Below, piece by piece: positions 22,600 to 35,084 of a stretch of DNA of 64,000 nucleotides. The position numbers and the translations under genes are program-made. The notes beneath the pieces were generated by a model, which saw nothing but the letters and a program-made list of their open reading frames with translations, ran no database searches and had not been told where the DNA came from. Numbering within the stretch: position 1 is the first letter of the stretch; every line of letters starts with the position of its first letter. Source of the DNA: Blastomyces gilchristii SLH14081 (lineage: Eukaryota; Ascomycota; Eurotiomycetes; Onygenales; Ajellomycetaceae); NCBI RefSeq assembly GCF_000003855.2, contig NW_003101655.1:124001-188000 (forward strand). The letters are read 5' to 3'.

Positions 22600-25500
22600 C
22601 AATCTTCACAGATCTTCACAGAAGCCTCTGTGATATTTATAAAGAAGAAGAATAAAGATCTCAGATTATATGTAAACTATTATAATCTAAACTTCAAGAT
22701 AATAAAGAGTTACTATTCTCTATCTCTGATTGAGAATGTGATTAATCATCTTACAGAAGCTGCCATATTCATATAACTGAATATGATTAATATATATACA
22801 CAGCTGTAAATACAGTCTGAGAATGAATAAAAGACTGTCTTTAAAACTGCACTGAAATTATTTGAATATCTAGTGATGTCTTTTGATTTGACTAATATTC
22901 TCACAGCATTTCAGTCTTTCATTAATAAAATACTTCATATATATCTGAATATCTTTATAATAATATATCTGAATGATGTGATAATATACTTTATAAAGAA
23001 GAAAGAACACACTGAGTATATACAAAGTGTGTTAAAGATCTTAGATGAGACAGAACTGTATATTAAGCTTGTAAAGTGTAACTTCAGTAACTGTCAGATT
23101 AATTTTCTAGAATATATAATCACTGTAGATGATATTCAGATAAAATCTTCATAGATTAAGACTATTCTATTATGACTGAAGTTAACTAGTATTTATAAGA
23201 TTCAGATCTTTCTGAGCTTTATAAATTTCTATAGATGATTTATCTTTGCATTCATGAGAATCTTCTTAACTCTTACAGATATACTGAAGAGTGAAAAAAA
23301 GAAGAAGTTATCTCATAAATAAAGAATAAAAAGATTATTAAGAAGAGAGAACTGTGAGAACTTTCTTATCTCAGAAGCTTATAAGATCTTTATAAGATTG
23401 AAATAGATATTCATAGATATAGTAATACTGTTTCACTTTGATCTCTTACTCTTAATCAGATTGAAGACAGATATCTTCTTCTTTATAATTTCAGAAATAG
23501 TCTTATAACTATAGTTAAATGAGAACTGAGTTTCAGTGATCTTTTTCTTATAGAAGATATAATCTGCAGAGATCAATTATAACATTTATAATTAGAAGCT
23601 TCTCATAATAGTGTAATTCTTTCATCACTGATATCACTATTTTAAGAGTCTTATAACAGTGATTACTATTAGAACTAATTATAATAACTTATAACAGTTT
23701 ACTTTAATCAAGAAACTCTCACAGTAGCAGATTCACTGAGCTCAGAGACTGAATAAGTTCTGATTTAAGATAGAATATATTAAGAAAACTAAGAACTCAG
23801 TGAATGAATTCTCTCATAGATCAGACTATGTTAAGAAGATCAGAATAATAGATATAGAGAGACTAGAGAAGATAGAAAAGCTTTACAGAATACTCAGACT
23901 GAGTGTTATAAAGAGATTGACTGAAGAGTCTCTCAATCTCTTATAAGAGAAGAGAGAGAAGAGAGAGAAGAAGTCTGTATAATTACTCTTTATAATACTG
24001 AGAGTCAATACTTTGAGAATCTCTGTGAGAATTCTTGAAGAGAGTATCTATAATCTGAAGAGTTTGCAGACTTTGAGAAGCACTGCAGAAGATCTGATAT
24101 AAGAAGAAACAGAGTATAAGTCTTTATAAGATCTTCTATTCAGATTGTCTGAACTGCAACTGAAGAATAAATATATTTAGTATATTTAGAAACTGCTCAC
24201 AGCAGGAATCAATTCTGCAGAAATAAAGAATTGAAGAGACTTAAATAATCTCTTATAAAGAGAGAACTGAATTTATATACCTATAAATGAGTTTCTATAC
24301 ATAGAACTTATTAAAAGGTATCATGACTCTTCTCTAGTAAGCAATTTTACAGATACTAGAACTCATGAGTTACTTATAAGAAAATACTTCTGACTGAAGA
24401 TATAAGAACTTATGAAGAAGATAGTAAATTCTTATACTATTTATCAGAATTCACAGATAGTACAGTTCAGATTATATAAAGAACTTACTTCTCTATTTAT
24501 CTCACAGAAATCTTGAGAACAGCTAGAAATGAACACTCTTATAAGTCTCTCTGAAAGTAAGAATATATATAATACCTGCTTTGACAGTGTGCTGATGATA
24601 GTAAATCACTTCACTAAGATAGCACACTTTATACTCACTTATAAGAACTTGAAGTCAAAGAATTTGACTCATATCTTTATCTGTGATATGATTTAATTAT
24701 ATGAATTATCTGTAAACATTATCTTAGATAGAGAATTAATCTTTATAGAGAAGTTCTGATCTGATCTGATAACTATACTAAAGATCTTATGAGATCTAAG
24801 CACAGTTTTTTATCAACAGACAGATAATCAGATAGAATATCTAATGAGTATATTAAAATAGTATCTGCAGTGCTTTATTAATTATAATTAGAATAACTGA
24901 GTGCATTGATTATCACTCACAGAGTTTATATACAATAACTCAAAACATATCAGTACAGATAAAACTCTCTTTAAGATACTCACTGAAACTTATCTGTGAA
25001 TGATCTTGATGAATCTGTAAGAGTACACTATAGAGTGTTATGATGCCTGTGAACAGGCTGAGAGAATTCAGAATATTCATAAGAAAGTCTGTGAATTCTT
25101 GAGAAAGACTTAAGAGTATTAGAAGAGATACTATAACTTCAAGTACATTATAAAGAGTTTTAAGAAAGATAATAGAGTCTGACTGAGTTTAGAAAACATT
25201 ATTATACAGAGATCTAGTAAGAAGCTGAATCTCTTATAAACAGAGTCTTATAAGATTATAAAGAAAGTTAGCTCACAGTTCTACAGATTAAAACTGTCAT
25301 CTGAGTTATAAATATATAATATTTATTATGTCTCTTTACTTTATAAATATAAGAAGTTCTTAGAAGAGAATTCTGTGACTCATCACTCTATTTATAAAGT
25401 ACTAGAGAGTGAAAGAGAATATCAGATTAAAGAAATTATTGACTCAGAGAAGTGAGATTATAAGCTCTGATTCAAGATTCAGTGATAAGAATATTCTGAT

Positions 25501-25600
25501 AAGATGAATAAGTTCACTTAAGAATTATCTTAGCAGATAAGATATCTGTGAAAGCTGAGACATGACTTTTATACTGTAAATTCTAATAAGTTAGAATAAT
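22600..25600 (+). pseudogene. Gypsy-3D pol: reverse transcriptase, RNase H, integrase, chromodomain
   Basis: Reverse transcriptase: 22873-23154 reads as one open stretch with SFDLTNILTAFQSFIN and IIYLNDVIIY (catalytic YLDD with one Asp changed to Asn). RNase H end: EYIKKTKNSVNEFSHRSDY near 23770-23830. Integrase: DSVLMIVNHFTKIAHFI near 24580-24630, LDRELIFIEKF near 24725, TDNQIEYLMSILK near 24820. Chromodomain: YQIKEIIDSEK then KFT near 25410-25530, with three TGA codons at the expected Trp positions. Chromodomains steer chromovirus integration toward marked chromatin. Inactive: many nonsense codons. Confidence 0.82.
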
Positions 25601-26321
25601 ATAATCTGTACTAAGAATCTGATTGTGATAAAGATATTAACACTGTTATTTATAAATTCTAGTCTATAAAATGATGAGTTTCTACTGAGATGAACAGTCT
25701 GCAGTGTTCACAAAGAGAAGAAGAAATCATATTCTTATTAAAGTTAAAAAACAAGAAAACAGAAACAGAACTATGAACACAATTTAGAGATTAATAAAGA
25801 AAAAATAAAGAAAACTCACACTTATATTCTTAATATCTGTGACATTTAATCTTCTTATAACTATCAATTTCTCTCTTCAAAGAAGTAGAGAGTATTATAT
25901 CTGTAGTATAGATAATTGTTACATTTGATATAAAGATCACTGAAAATGCACAGACTTCAGAGAAGTCAGACATCAGAATATATGCAGTTATAGCAGAGTT
26001 TTAAAAGCTGACTGTCTACATATATGATTAGATACTTCTTACAAAGCTGAGTTCACTCTCTCAGTTATGCTAAAGTATTCAGCTCAGAAACAATTGAGAT
26101 ATAGAGAGAGAGCTCATCTGCTCAGATTAACTCTTATTACAAATTCATGACATTTACATTATCTTAATTACCTGGACTTTGCAGGTATCTGAGAACTCAT
26201 CTCTTATTGATAATGAAGTTGTGAAAATGTGCTGCAGTGTGAGAATCATTGATAGAGAATCTAGACATATTTACATATATCTGATCAGAGATTATACAGG
26301 CAGAAAGAGAATGATTATAGA

Positions 26322-26827
26322 TAGACTGATCACCGGGATCATGAATTTCACGTTTGATCTCATTTGATCTGATCTCATACATTTCTTGGCATGAATTCTG
26401 CTGAGACTAGCCATCAAAAATACATGTAAAGTGACTATATATCAGATCTTAAAATGAAATCATGACTTGAAAAAAATGAGAAAGTGGTCTTATTTGGTCC
26501 CATTTAGTTCCATTCTTGGCATAAAGTTACTATTTTTAGACATTTTAAGGTTTTTTTTAGACTATTTTTAATTTTTTAAAAAGTAACGCTTTTTAGTAAC
26601 ACTCAAATGAGATTTAAAGTCATTTAAAACAATAAAAATAATTTAAATTGAGAAGTGAAAATCATGGTCTCATTTGAAAAATGTGACAAGAGTAGACAGT
26701 AAGTTTCACTGGGACAGTATGAGACTACTATCTAATGTTAAAACCGTGTAATGGGATCAGTCAAATTGGTAATGAGACTATCAAAAAATCTGGTCCTGGT
26801 CTCAGACACGGTCACACAGTCAGTCTA
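26322..26827 (+). mobile_element. MITE-like element M7
   Basis: 506 bp, tagactgatcaccggg to cacagtcagtcta. Duplication attataga / atcatagg (two transitions). The same site is empty in Gypsy-3E near 55140. Confidence 0.88.
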
Positions 26828-27460
26828 ATCATAGGTCTGTAGAGCTGCAGAAGACACTGATAACACTGAGAGCTTTGTAAGAACTATCAGCTAGAGTCTG
26901 TAAGAAATTACTTATAGAAAGACTTATAGCAAAGAGCAGAACTATACTGCTTAAAGTCAGGAACTGATCTGAGACAGACATGAGATTGACTGCTGATCTG
27001 AAGATCAGGTGTGATGACAGAGCTGAGAGAAATGAAGATGCTGTTATGAACAGTTAGACTGGCCGCTGAAACCATGAATTTCACATTTGATCTCATTTGG
27101 TCTGATTCTATACATTTCTTGGCATGAATCCCGCTGGGACTAGCCATTAAAAAAACATGCAAAGTGACTATATATCAGATCTTAAAATGAAACCATGACT
27201 TGAAAAAAATGAGAAAGTGATCTCATTTGATCTCATTTAGTTTCATTCTTGGTATAAAGTTACTATTTTTAGACATTTTAAGGTTTTTTTTAGACTATTT
27301 TTAATTTTTTAAAAAGTAATGCTTTTTGGTAACACTCAAATGAGATTTAAAGTCATTTAAAGCAATAAAAATAATTTACATTGAGAAGTGAAAATCATGG
27401 TCTCATTTGAAAAATGTGACAAGAGTAGACAGTAAGTTTCACTGGGACAGTATGAGACTA

Positions 27461-29435
27461 ACCGTGCTATGCTTACTCACTCTCTGTAGTGAGTGTGCCA
27501 CAGTGTACAGAAAACCACACTGTAAAGAAAATATTTTGAATATAGTAATCTTCAAAAATTAATTAATAATCATCATCACATCTATCTATAACATAAAGAT
27601 TATCTATATACTCATTAGAAGGTGTAGAATCCACTGTAAGTTGAGATTCTATAGAATTATCTTATTGTGGTTGAGTGGCTGTAGATTTTGTAGATTTGAT
27701 TCCAATCAATCAAAGAGTCTTATTGAATGTCTTTTTCATCTCATCTGCTCTACAGGTCACAATCTTGCAATTGGCATTCTTAATAGTGAGGACTTCACCT
27801 ACTTGCACCTGCCTGCAGGAGGATTTGATGACCTGACATCTATTTACTCAATAATGATCTGCAAGTTCACTCTCACAGTGCATGTTCAATTCCGCCTAGA
27901 CCATACTACTCTTGAAGATCTTGTTCAACTGTCTTGTCAAACCAGGTGTAAGAGTATTCTTCACATCTTCTAAGGCCTTGACTGCTGCATTGATTTGGTG
28001 ATGTAGTTTTGCAACTGTCTCTGAGAAGATTAATTGTAAGAAGACAGTTGACAGTTGATCTGCAGGTGGTGGGGTAAAGTGATCATATACATCATCATCA
28101 TCATTATATATGTTGAGATCCGGGGCATCATCAATGGTAAGAGGTCTCAATCAATTGAGAATTATATCGCGATTAACTGGATACATTTCACAGTCAGCAA
28201 AGCCAGCTCTCACAGTGCCAGGTTTGAATGCTTGCAGTTGAATGCTCTTCAGATTAGCAAGGAATTGTCTGTCATCATACTGCTCATATTCATAGCAGGC
28301 AGCCTCATTAACTGCCTTTATATGATAATGCTTATACTGCTGAAAAGATACATTATTAAGAGGTTGTAGAATATAACTTATATGAGATGAGAATCTGAAC
28401 AGAATAATCTTATAGAGGTTGCAGTATTGAATGAATTCTTCTATGAGATGAGAATCATGATTATTCATTAATAGCAGTCAATGACTGCTCATTTGATGCT
28501 TTTTTATCATCTTATTGAACTGCTTGATTCATTCAAATTCAATCTCATCATTTGTAAAGTCAGACTTGGATGCAGTGATGGTGTAGTTGTCAGATAAGTT
28601 GAAGTGTGTATATCAATCCTCTAGATGAACCTTTGATTTCATTATAATCAATGAATTCAATACTGTGTCATCTGCACTAACATACTTCATCACTGTTATT
28701 AACCTGCAGGAGTATGATGACTGTATGATGGAATTCATGTCTTTAAAGACAGTTATAACCCACTGTCTGTGTTCTTCTTCTTCTTGAAATTCAATCTCAT
28801 CAAAGTTGTAGATATCACAGTGAAAAAATTGATATTAATTGAAGACAGCTTCATATTAATCAAATCAGTTGATAATGAAGCTTATATTCTCATAAGACAC
28901 TTGTTTTGAATTCATGGGTTTTTGCTTGACTCATTTGTAATCTGATAGGTGTTTGATAAATCAATATATTCACATCTTGCTTACTGTGAGAGGTGCAGTC
29001 TCTAAATCTGTATAATGCTGTCTCAACATGCGGTTCACAGCAGCTTCAATATGCTTGATGATAAGTGAGTAAAAATTAATGTTCAATTGATGAATTCATA
29101 TCTTAATTGCCTCTTCCTGGCTGTCATTCAATGCTTGATTCAGTGAAACCCTCATAGTTCTTGATTTCTTCTCATTGATTCTCCCATACAAGGTGGCATA
29201 TGAGACTTTGAATTCTCGCGACAGAGATGTGATTTTTAATTTTGAATTGCTTTTGTATATATCAACAGCTCTTTACAACTGCTTCTCAGTGTAATTAGAA
29301 GATTTAGACATGGTTATAATTAATGATGATTATTTGAAGATGAAGAATGAAGATATTGAAAATATTTTCTTTACAGTGTGGTTTTCTGTACACTGTGGCG
29401 CACTCACTACAGAGAGTGAGTAAGCATGGCACGGT
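27461..29435 (-). mobile_element. Fot1/pogo-type DNA transposon
   Basis: 1975 bp inserted in M8, flanked by TA on both sides (27459-27460 and 29436-29437). Terminal inverted repeats of about 77 bp begin ACCGTGCTATGCTTACTCAC and differ from each other at two positions. It encodes a pogo-family transposase on the minus strand. Less AT-shifted than the surrounding elements, so probably the latest arrival in this nest. Confidence 0.92.
27896..29311 (-). pseudogene. Pogo/Fot1 transposase, inactivated
   Basis: About 470 codons from the start at 29311. N-terminal helix-turn-helix region: MSKSSNYTEKQL, then SNSKLKITSLSREF and SYATLYGRINEKKS. DDE_1-type catalytic region: IYNFDEIEFQ (first Asp kept, near 28820), NNHDSHL (second Asp now Asn, near 28465) and LQPLNNVSF (third Asp now Asn, near 28360). 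A charged C-terminal tail ends at 27896. In-frame stops are mostly TGA at Trp positions, with TGA for Arg and TAA for Gln at others. It would have excised and inserted DNA at TA sites. Length is close to that of the family, so there is no large deletion. Confidence 0.88.
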
Positions 29436-30448
29436 TACTATCTAATGTTAAAACCGTGTAATGAGATCAGTTGAATTGGTAATGAGACTATCAAAAAATC
29501 TGGTTCTGGTCTCAGACACGGTCACACGGTCAGTCTATGAACAGCGACATCTCTGCTTTATCAGCTGATAAAAAGTAATCAGAGAAGTTGTGAGAATACT
29601 CATAAAAAGCTCAGCAGCAGTCAGACATTATTTACAAAGATATTGAAATTGAAAAAATTTTTATTCTTGAAAAGTTCTTGAATTAATATACAGATATTGT
29701 TAGAAATACTCTCTCTCTATTATCTAAGTGAAAATACTTCACAAATGAATGAAGATACTCACAGTTTATAAGAATGAAAGCTGTTACAGAAAAAGAGAAA
29801 AGAAGATAAGATTTTATAAACAGATCTGAAATATTTATACTACTCTAGAGAGATTTACTTACACTGTGAATAATCTCATAAAACAGTCATATCACTCTAG
29901 TAAACAAAGAGTGATTATGAATTACAGATCTAAATCTTTCTATATAACTACAAAGAGTGATTACAGACTGCAGATATCTTGATTCTACAATTCTACAGAG
30001 TTAATGAAAGAATGAAAAATTCCTCACAATTCTACAGTGTCAAAGAACAATGATTTATGAGAATGAGTGAAAGATTAACTCACAAATACTTCTCTTTAAT
30101 GAGAATAATCTCACAGAGAGTGATTCATCTGTAAGATGAATCTGTATAATAATTACATAAGAATCTTATAAAAGTGATTGAGAGTTAACTGAAACTCTTC
30201 TATATGAAAGATATAAGATAAATCTGTGTGATAGTCAGAGAAGAATCTGTAGACTACAAAGAATCTTACAGAATAAGAAACTAAGTGACAGACTCTTTTT
30301 TCTTTATAATAATAAGGGATTTTTTCTCACTGAGGTTTTTTTTATAGATATAAAGAGTTTTTAGTGAGTATCACTGCAGTGCTGAGCTGATTCTATGATG
30401 TCACTCAGTGAAAGACTTCACAGACAAAGTCTTAGAGAGGAAGAGATA

Positions 30449-30706
30449 TATAAGAAATCTCACTTCTCATGAATTCTTTACCTCTATTTCTATCTCTTAT
30501 GTAATTAATAGAGTTAGCAGCTCTTGGCTACATACAACTATATAGACTGAAGTTCACAAATACTATTCACAACTCAGCTTAAATGCTAATATACATTTAA
30601 TCTCTACATTTTATCTTTCTATCATGAATACTTCTAGTAGTTAACAGTACATATCACGTCAAGCTGCAAACACCTGAATAATCGCCTGCGAGCACTTATT
30701 CTTACA
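30449..30706 (+). repeat. Gypsy-3D 3' LTR with preceding polypurine tract
   Basis: Starts tataagaaatctcacttctc and ends cttattcttaca. The polypurine tract at about 30434-30447 primes plus-strand synthesis in this class of element. Confidence 0.88.
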
Positions 30707-30873
30707 TATTATAAGCTGAAATTCTCTAATTTTGCATATCTGAAATTGATAAATGTATAATAATTAGTCTTACAGATACTAGAAAAACTCTGAAAACTAC
30801 AAGTTCTCAGGTAAATATTATAGTCTTTGACTGCATACATCTATAATGAAAGAATAATAATAATAATAATTTA

Positions 30874-31003
30874 CTAATCAATTAAAAAACAGAAATGTTA
30901 TCAAAAATTTATTATCTTTTAATAAAAAACTTATTAGTCTTGACTTTTTTATCTTCTGTTTTAGTACTTTTTCAATTTTCATTTACTGTCACTTATTCAC
31001 AGT
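30874..31003. other. AT-rich intergap between LINE tail F2 and MITE M9
   Basis: No reading frame of note. Could be the 5' continuation of LINE copy C beyond tail F2, but I could not prove that. Confidence 0.3.
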
Positions 31004-31026
31004 TAGACTAGCTGTGTGATCATATC
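31004..31026. mobile_element. Terminal fragment sharing the MITE end, split by M9
   Basis: tagactagctgtgtgatcat is the right-hand MITE terminus in inverted orientation. M9 is inserted directly after it, and the sequence resumes at 31540 with tgatatcagaatt before losing similarity. Either an old MITE copy decayed past recognition or a related element with the same ends. Confidence 0.5.
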
Positions 31027-31531
31027 TAGACTGATCACTAAGATTATGAATTTCATATTTAGTCTTATTTAATCTGGTTTTATACATTTCTTAGTGTGAA
31101 TCCCACTGAGACTAATGATTAAAAAAACATGTAAAGTGACTATTTATCAGATCTTAAAATGAGATCATGACTTAGAAAAAATAAGAAAGTGATTTTATTT
31201 AATTTTATTTAGTTCTATTCTTAGCATAAAGTTACTATTTTTAGACATTTTAAGGTTTTTTTAGACTATTTTTAATTTTTTTAAAAGTAACAATTTTTGA
31301 TAACACTTAAATGAGATTTAAAGTCATTTAAAGCAATAAAATGAATTTAAACTGAGAAGTGAAAATCATAATCTCATTTGAAAAATATAATAAGAGTAGA
31401 TAGTAAGTCTCACTGAGATAGTATAAGACTACTATTTAATCTTAAAACTGTATAATAAAATTAATAAAATTAATAATAAGACTATTAAATATTCTGATTC
31501 TGATCTCAGATATAATTACACAGTTAGTCTA
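31027..31531 (+). mobile_element. MITE-like element M9
   Basis: 505 bp, tagactgatcactaag to cagttagtcta. Duplication atcatatc / attatatc (31019-31026 and 31532-31539), one transition apart. More AT-shifted than M7 and M8. Confidence 0.85.
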
Positions 31532-31631
31532 ATTATATCTGATATCAGAATTAAACTTTATAGTTATTATATTATCTAAAAGTATTACTTCTAATCATAA
31601 TTTATATTTATTACATTGATCTCAAATCACT

Positions 31632-32163
31632 TGTAACATGGCGGAACCGAAGCAGTGGCTAGTCAGTGACGTCATGTAGAGGTAGTTGTTGAGAAGCTGT
31701 ATAAGTGAGCTTAACTATCTTGCTTGAATAACAAGCTTGTAGGCTACAGAGTTATTGCAAGAATATCACAGATATGATACTTAGTATACTAAGAAGATTG
31801 TATGAGAAACATAGTAACTCTCATATATATTTCAGTAGAAGAAAAATGAATCACTGACTTTTTTGATAAGAAGCCAGTATCTAGCTATTCTATATAGATA
31901 ATGAGTGAATACTCTTCTCTCATTTCATGAGTGAGAATAGCCAGAGTGATACCTCAGTGACATCTTACTGTCAAAGAAGAGTAATCTGCTGATCTCATAT
32001 AGAAGCAGAATTCTTATATTCATTAATCAGATCTTTCAATGATATATCTGAATAATATCATAGAGTGGTTAAAAATCAGTTCAGACAGAATGAAATCATC
32101 TGCATGAAAGCAATAAGCTGTATGAAATCACAACAGAGTCTTGACATGACTGAGAGTGTGATA
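31632..32163 (-). repeat. Gypsy-4 3' LTR
   Basis: Starts tgtaacatggcggaaccgaa and ends gagagtgtgata. Matches 38901-39432 across its length. The left end keeps CpG that the other LTR has lost. Confidence 0.88.
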
Positions 32164-32579
32164 ATGCTCTTCTCTTTAAGAGTATAGTTCTGATACTCTC
32201 AAAATTATCAGATTAGAAGTTATCTTTATTATATAATAACAGTTATCAATCAATTGACAGCACATGTGCTGCACATGATATAAAGAAATAGATGAGTTTT
32301 TCTGCTGATTGTATAGATCTTTCTTTCTCATCTCTGTTCAGATCAAATGCATGATAAGTAAGTTTCTTATATATTGATTTAAAATGTGAAAAATATAGTT
32401 AATAAGTGACTTACAGATCTCTCATTATATTCTGTTCTATATATGAAATTCTCTGCAAAAGTGATATATTTTAGAGATAAAGCTAACAGTAGTAATAGAA
32501 TTTTTTAAAAAGATTCTTCTCTCTTATAATATATTTTTCTTCTCTCTCTCTCAATTGCAACAGTGAGTGTACAAGAGTA

Positions 32580-33135
32580 TTATTCTTGAAAGATAATAAA
32601 GGACTTATTCTGATGTTTTCTAGTGATTAAATGTCTTTGTGATGCAGCTGTGGTCTCTGTGACTGTCAAGAAAGTCAGATTAAAGACAGAGACAGTGGTG
32701 TTAATAAGCTGCAGAAGCACTGCTCTCATTATCACATCTTCTTCTTCTGCATCTCTTACAGCTGTGGTGATAGTAGCTGCATCTTGCAGTGAGATATCAT
32801 CTCTTCTATCAGTCAGTTTGTCTGTGTTCAGTTCTTTCTCTGTCTCTCTTATCACTATCATGATGCTATTTCCTCTCTCAGTCAACACAGTGATGTATGA
32901 CCCTGTGTAATCATTCAAAGAGAATCTCAGAGAGAGCTTGATTTCAGAAATAGCAGCTCTGAGAAGCTCAATCTGTAGTTTCTCTCTCATAGCATATCTA
33001 AGCCCTGCTCAAAATGCTGCTGAGTTGAGTTCACAGAGTCTCACAGTTTCTTTGTCTTCTCTCTGTGAGAAGGCTCTGATGTGATCTCTGATCAGTATCA
33101 TCACATGTCTGTGCTGCACTAAGCAGCTGAAGAAG
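32580..33135 (-). pseudogene. Gypsy-4 extra 3' open region of unknown function
   Basis: About 180 codons with one in-frame TGA (probably a former Trp at about 33010), lying between the chromodomain and the 3' LTR. It reads VMILIRDHIRAFSQRED, REKLQIELLRAAISEIK and ETEKELNTDKLTDRRDD: charged and helix-prone. It is the longest open stretch in Gypsy-4 despite heavy mutation elsewhere. I do not recognise it. The ILIRD block and its placement recall the 3' region of Gypsy-3, but homology is unproven. Confidence 0.4.
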
Positions 33136-33999
33136 AAGAGAATTTTATATATCTATTTCTTCTCTCACTCTCATTGTTTCTGTTGCATCTGTAACAATAA
33201 CTTCTGTCTCTCTGTAAGTATTATCTCACAGAAAGACATCATATCAGCTCTGATAAAAAGCTCAGATGCTTAAGTAGTACAGAGTGAGAATCTCAGAGCT
33301 TTAAGTATTAATGAATTCTGTCAAGACTGAAGAGATCTCTCTTACTCATCTATAAAAGAAGATAAAAGCATGAATCTCTGAGATAAAAAAACATCTCAGA
33401 ATGACTGATTTTAAGAAGAAGTCAGTCAGTGCTGCTGTTGAAAGTACTGTAAAGATTAATCACTGATTAAAGAGAATCTCACTTCAGTTAAAGCAGATGA
33501 CTGAGATACTTTATAAGTTAATAAGTTAATACTTTCAGTATCTTTTATACTCTTCTACAGTATACTTCTCTATAATACTGCAGTATTAACTTCTCAGCAG
33601 ATAAAGATATCAGTACTGAAGACTTTAATAGTGAAGAATGAGTTTGATAAGAGTATGATTATTAATGAGTAGACTCTGAGATTTCTTCTTTTTACTTTTT
33701 CAGTGAGCTACAGCCTTATTAGAATAGTAGTAATCTGTGAATCAATAATATTAATCTTTATTAATTTCAAATATCTCTGTCTTTTCTTATTAACTGCTTC
33801 AGGAATTTTACACTTGTGTAATCTCATTAAACTTCTAAAAACTCTTTGAGAGAAAATAGAAGAAGAGTGCTACAGAGTTCATAAGATATCAGCTCATCAT
33901 TATAAGATTATCTCTAAAAAACTCTTTGAGAAAAATGAGAAGTCTTAAGCAGCATTTCTTACTTAATATCTCTGATATGTAACAGAGCAGTCTCTACTA

Positions 34000-34175
34000 G
34001 CTGTCTCATAGCTTACAATCTCTTTCTCAGTATTTTTCAAATACTTAAGCAATTCTTATAAATTCTCTAATAATAAATAATCTTCTTATTTAATAAGATA
34101 TTAAAGCTTGTTATAATATATTCACTTATTCAATATTTTCTTCATAAGATATTCAGTATCACTCTCAATCTCAAT
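34000..34175 (-). pseudogene. Gypsy-4 chromodomain remnant
   Basis: Minus-strand reading IEIESDTEYLMKKIL, then YLIK followed by a stop where KW is expected, then ENL and ELLKYLKN. The order and spacing fit the chromodomain at the C-terminus of chromovirus integrases. Confidence 0.55.
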
Positions 34176-34886
34176 ATTATTCAGCTGAGACAGCTCTGCT
34201 CTGAGATATTATTTATAGAGCTTTAAATAGAAAATATGAAAAATAGAATGAATTGATTTTAATTCTGAGAGTAATTTTAACTCATATGTCTGCTTACTCA
34301 TCACTCTTATTACTGAGAAAGATTCTAGTTATCACTCACTGAGCTTCTTATACAGTCTCATTATCTTGATATTCTTTGCTGAAAGTAGTACTTAATTCTC
34401 TATCAAGAACTTCATTGAAAGATGTTTTTAATTATGATATTTTATCTACTACTTCTGAATATGATGAATACTTTTCATCATCTTCTTATGAATTTTATTT
34501 AAAAGTTTCAATCTTACTTTTACTTCTGATACTGAGAGATACTCTATTCTCTGTATCTATTTAATATTCTGACTGTCTATTCTTTTCTTTGAAATATTAT
34601 CTGCAATGTCACTGAGTAATAAAGAATTATATTCATAATAAGTATAGAAAGAAGATACTTTTTAAATTACATTCTTTACATTATTATATACAAATTCAGT
34701 GATTAGAAGATGTTTAAGTCAATCATTCTGATAATATGAATAGAACACTCAAAGATGCTATTCTAATATCTGATTCTGATATTCAGTCTGATCATCTGTC
34801 TACAGATGAAATGCAGTACTGAGAAGACATTCTATTATAAAATAATAGTAAAAAGCCAATCAGTATTTACTGATGAAGAGAGATTC

Positions 34887-35084
34887 TCAATCTATTATCA
34901 ATGATTTCAGAGCACTGTGATTACAAATGATGATATCTAACAATAGATCAGTTAATTCAGAGACTTCAATCTTTCTATAAGTAGAAATATATTTAATTAT
35001 CTTTATAAAGCAGTTAATAATAATCAAAATTGAGTTATATTCTTTGACTCTTGTTAACTTCAGCAGATCAACTATGAAATTCAT
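34887..35084 (-). pseudogene. Gypsy-4 integrase core remnant
   Basis: A 65-residue open stretch reading MNFIVDLL, then YNSILIIINCFIKIIKYIS and LIID. It aligns with the first catalytic block of Gypsy integrases (MDFI..LP, YDSILVVVDR.TK, IVSDRG). The Asp of YDSILV and of the VDR block now read Asn. Flanked by stops. Confidence 0.75.

Larger units (their letters stand above)
27055..29537 (+). mobile_element. MITE-like element M8, interrupted by a pogo transposon
   Basis: Left part 27055-27460 and right part 29436-29537. Duplication tgaacagt / tgaacagc (27047-27054 and 29538-29545). The site is empty in Gypsy-3E near 54930. Confidence 0.9.
25870..30290 (+). pseudogene. Gypsy-3D extra 3' coding-like region of unknown function
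   Basis: Between the chromodomain and the 3' LTR, reading frames remain recognisably alike in copies D and E: NSSLIDN, VRIIDRESRHI and IYLIRD at 26190-26295, then (after M7) ELSARVCKKLL, IAKSRT and LTADLKIRCDDRAER at 26840-27040, then (after M8) IEIEKIFILEKFLN at 29643-29690. The middle is rich in charged and Leu residues and could form a coiled coil. I do not recognise the protein. Similar stretches in two diverged copies argue for a former real gene on the same strand as pol. Confidence 0.45.
20446..30706 (+). mobile_element. Gypsy-3 copy D, Ty3/Gypsy chromovirus with nested insertions
   Basis: Direct LTRs at 20446-20705 and 30449-30706 and perfect 5-bp duplication TATTA (20441-20445 and 30707-30711). 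Coding sense plus: a zinc-knuckle region near 21790, reverse transcriptase 22600-23160, RNase H to about 23830, integrase 24300-25100 and a chromodomain 25400-25590, followed by about 2 kb of extra sequence and a purine tract (gagaggaagaga) just before the 3' LTR. It carries MITEs M7 and M8 and, inside M8, a pogo element. All reading frames are broken, mostly at former Trp and Gln codons. Confidence 0.9.
20300..30873 (+). mobile_element. LINE tail F2, split by Gypsy-3 copy D
   Basis: About 145 bp at 20300-20445 and 167 bp at 30707-30873 together make one LINE 3' end finishing in (AAT)n. Gypsy-3D lies between them, with duplication TATTA on both sides. Plus orientation, opposite to LINE copy C next to it. 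Confidence 0.75.

Noticed and set aside
34376..34564. Plus-strand Ser/Leu-rich open frame in Gypsy-4
   Set aside because: Antisense to the integrase/chromodomain linker; composition reflects TC-rich sequence only.
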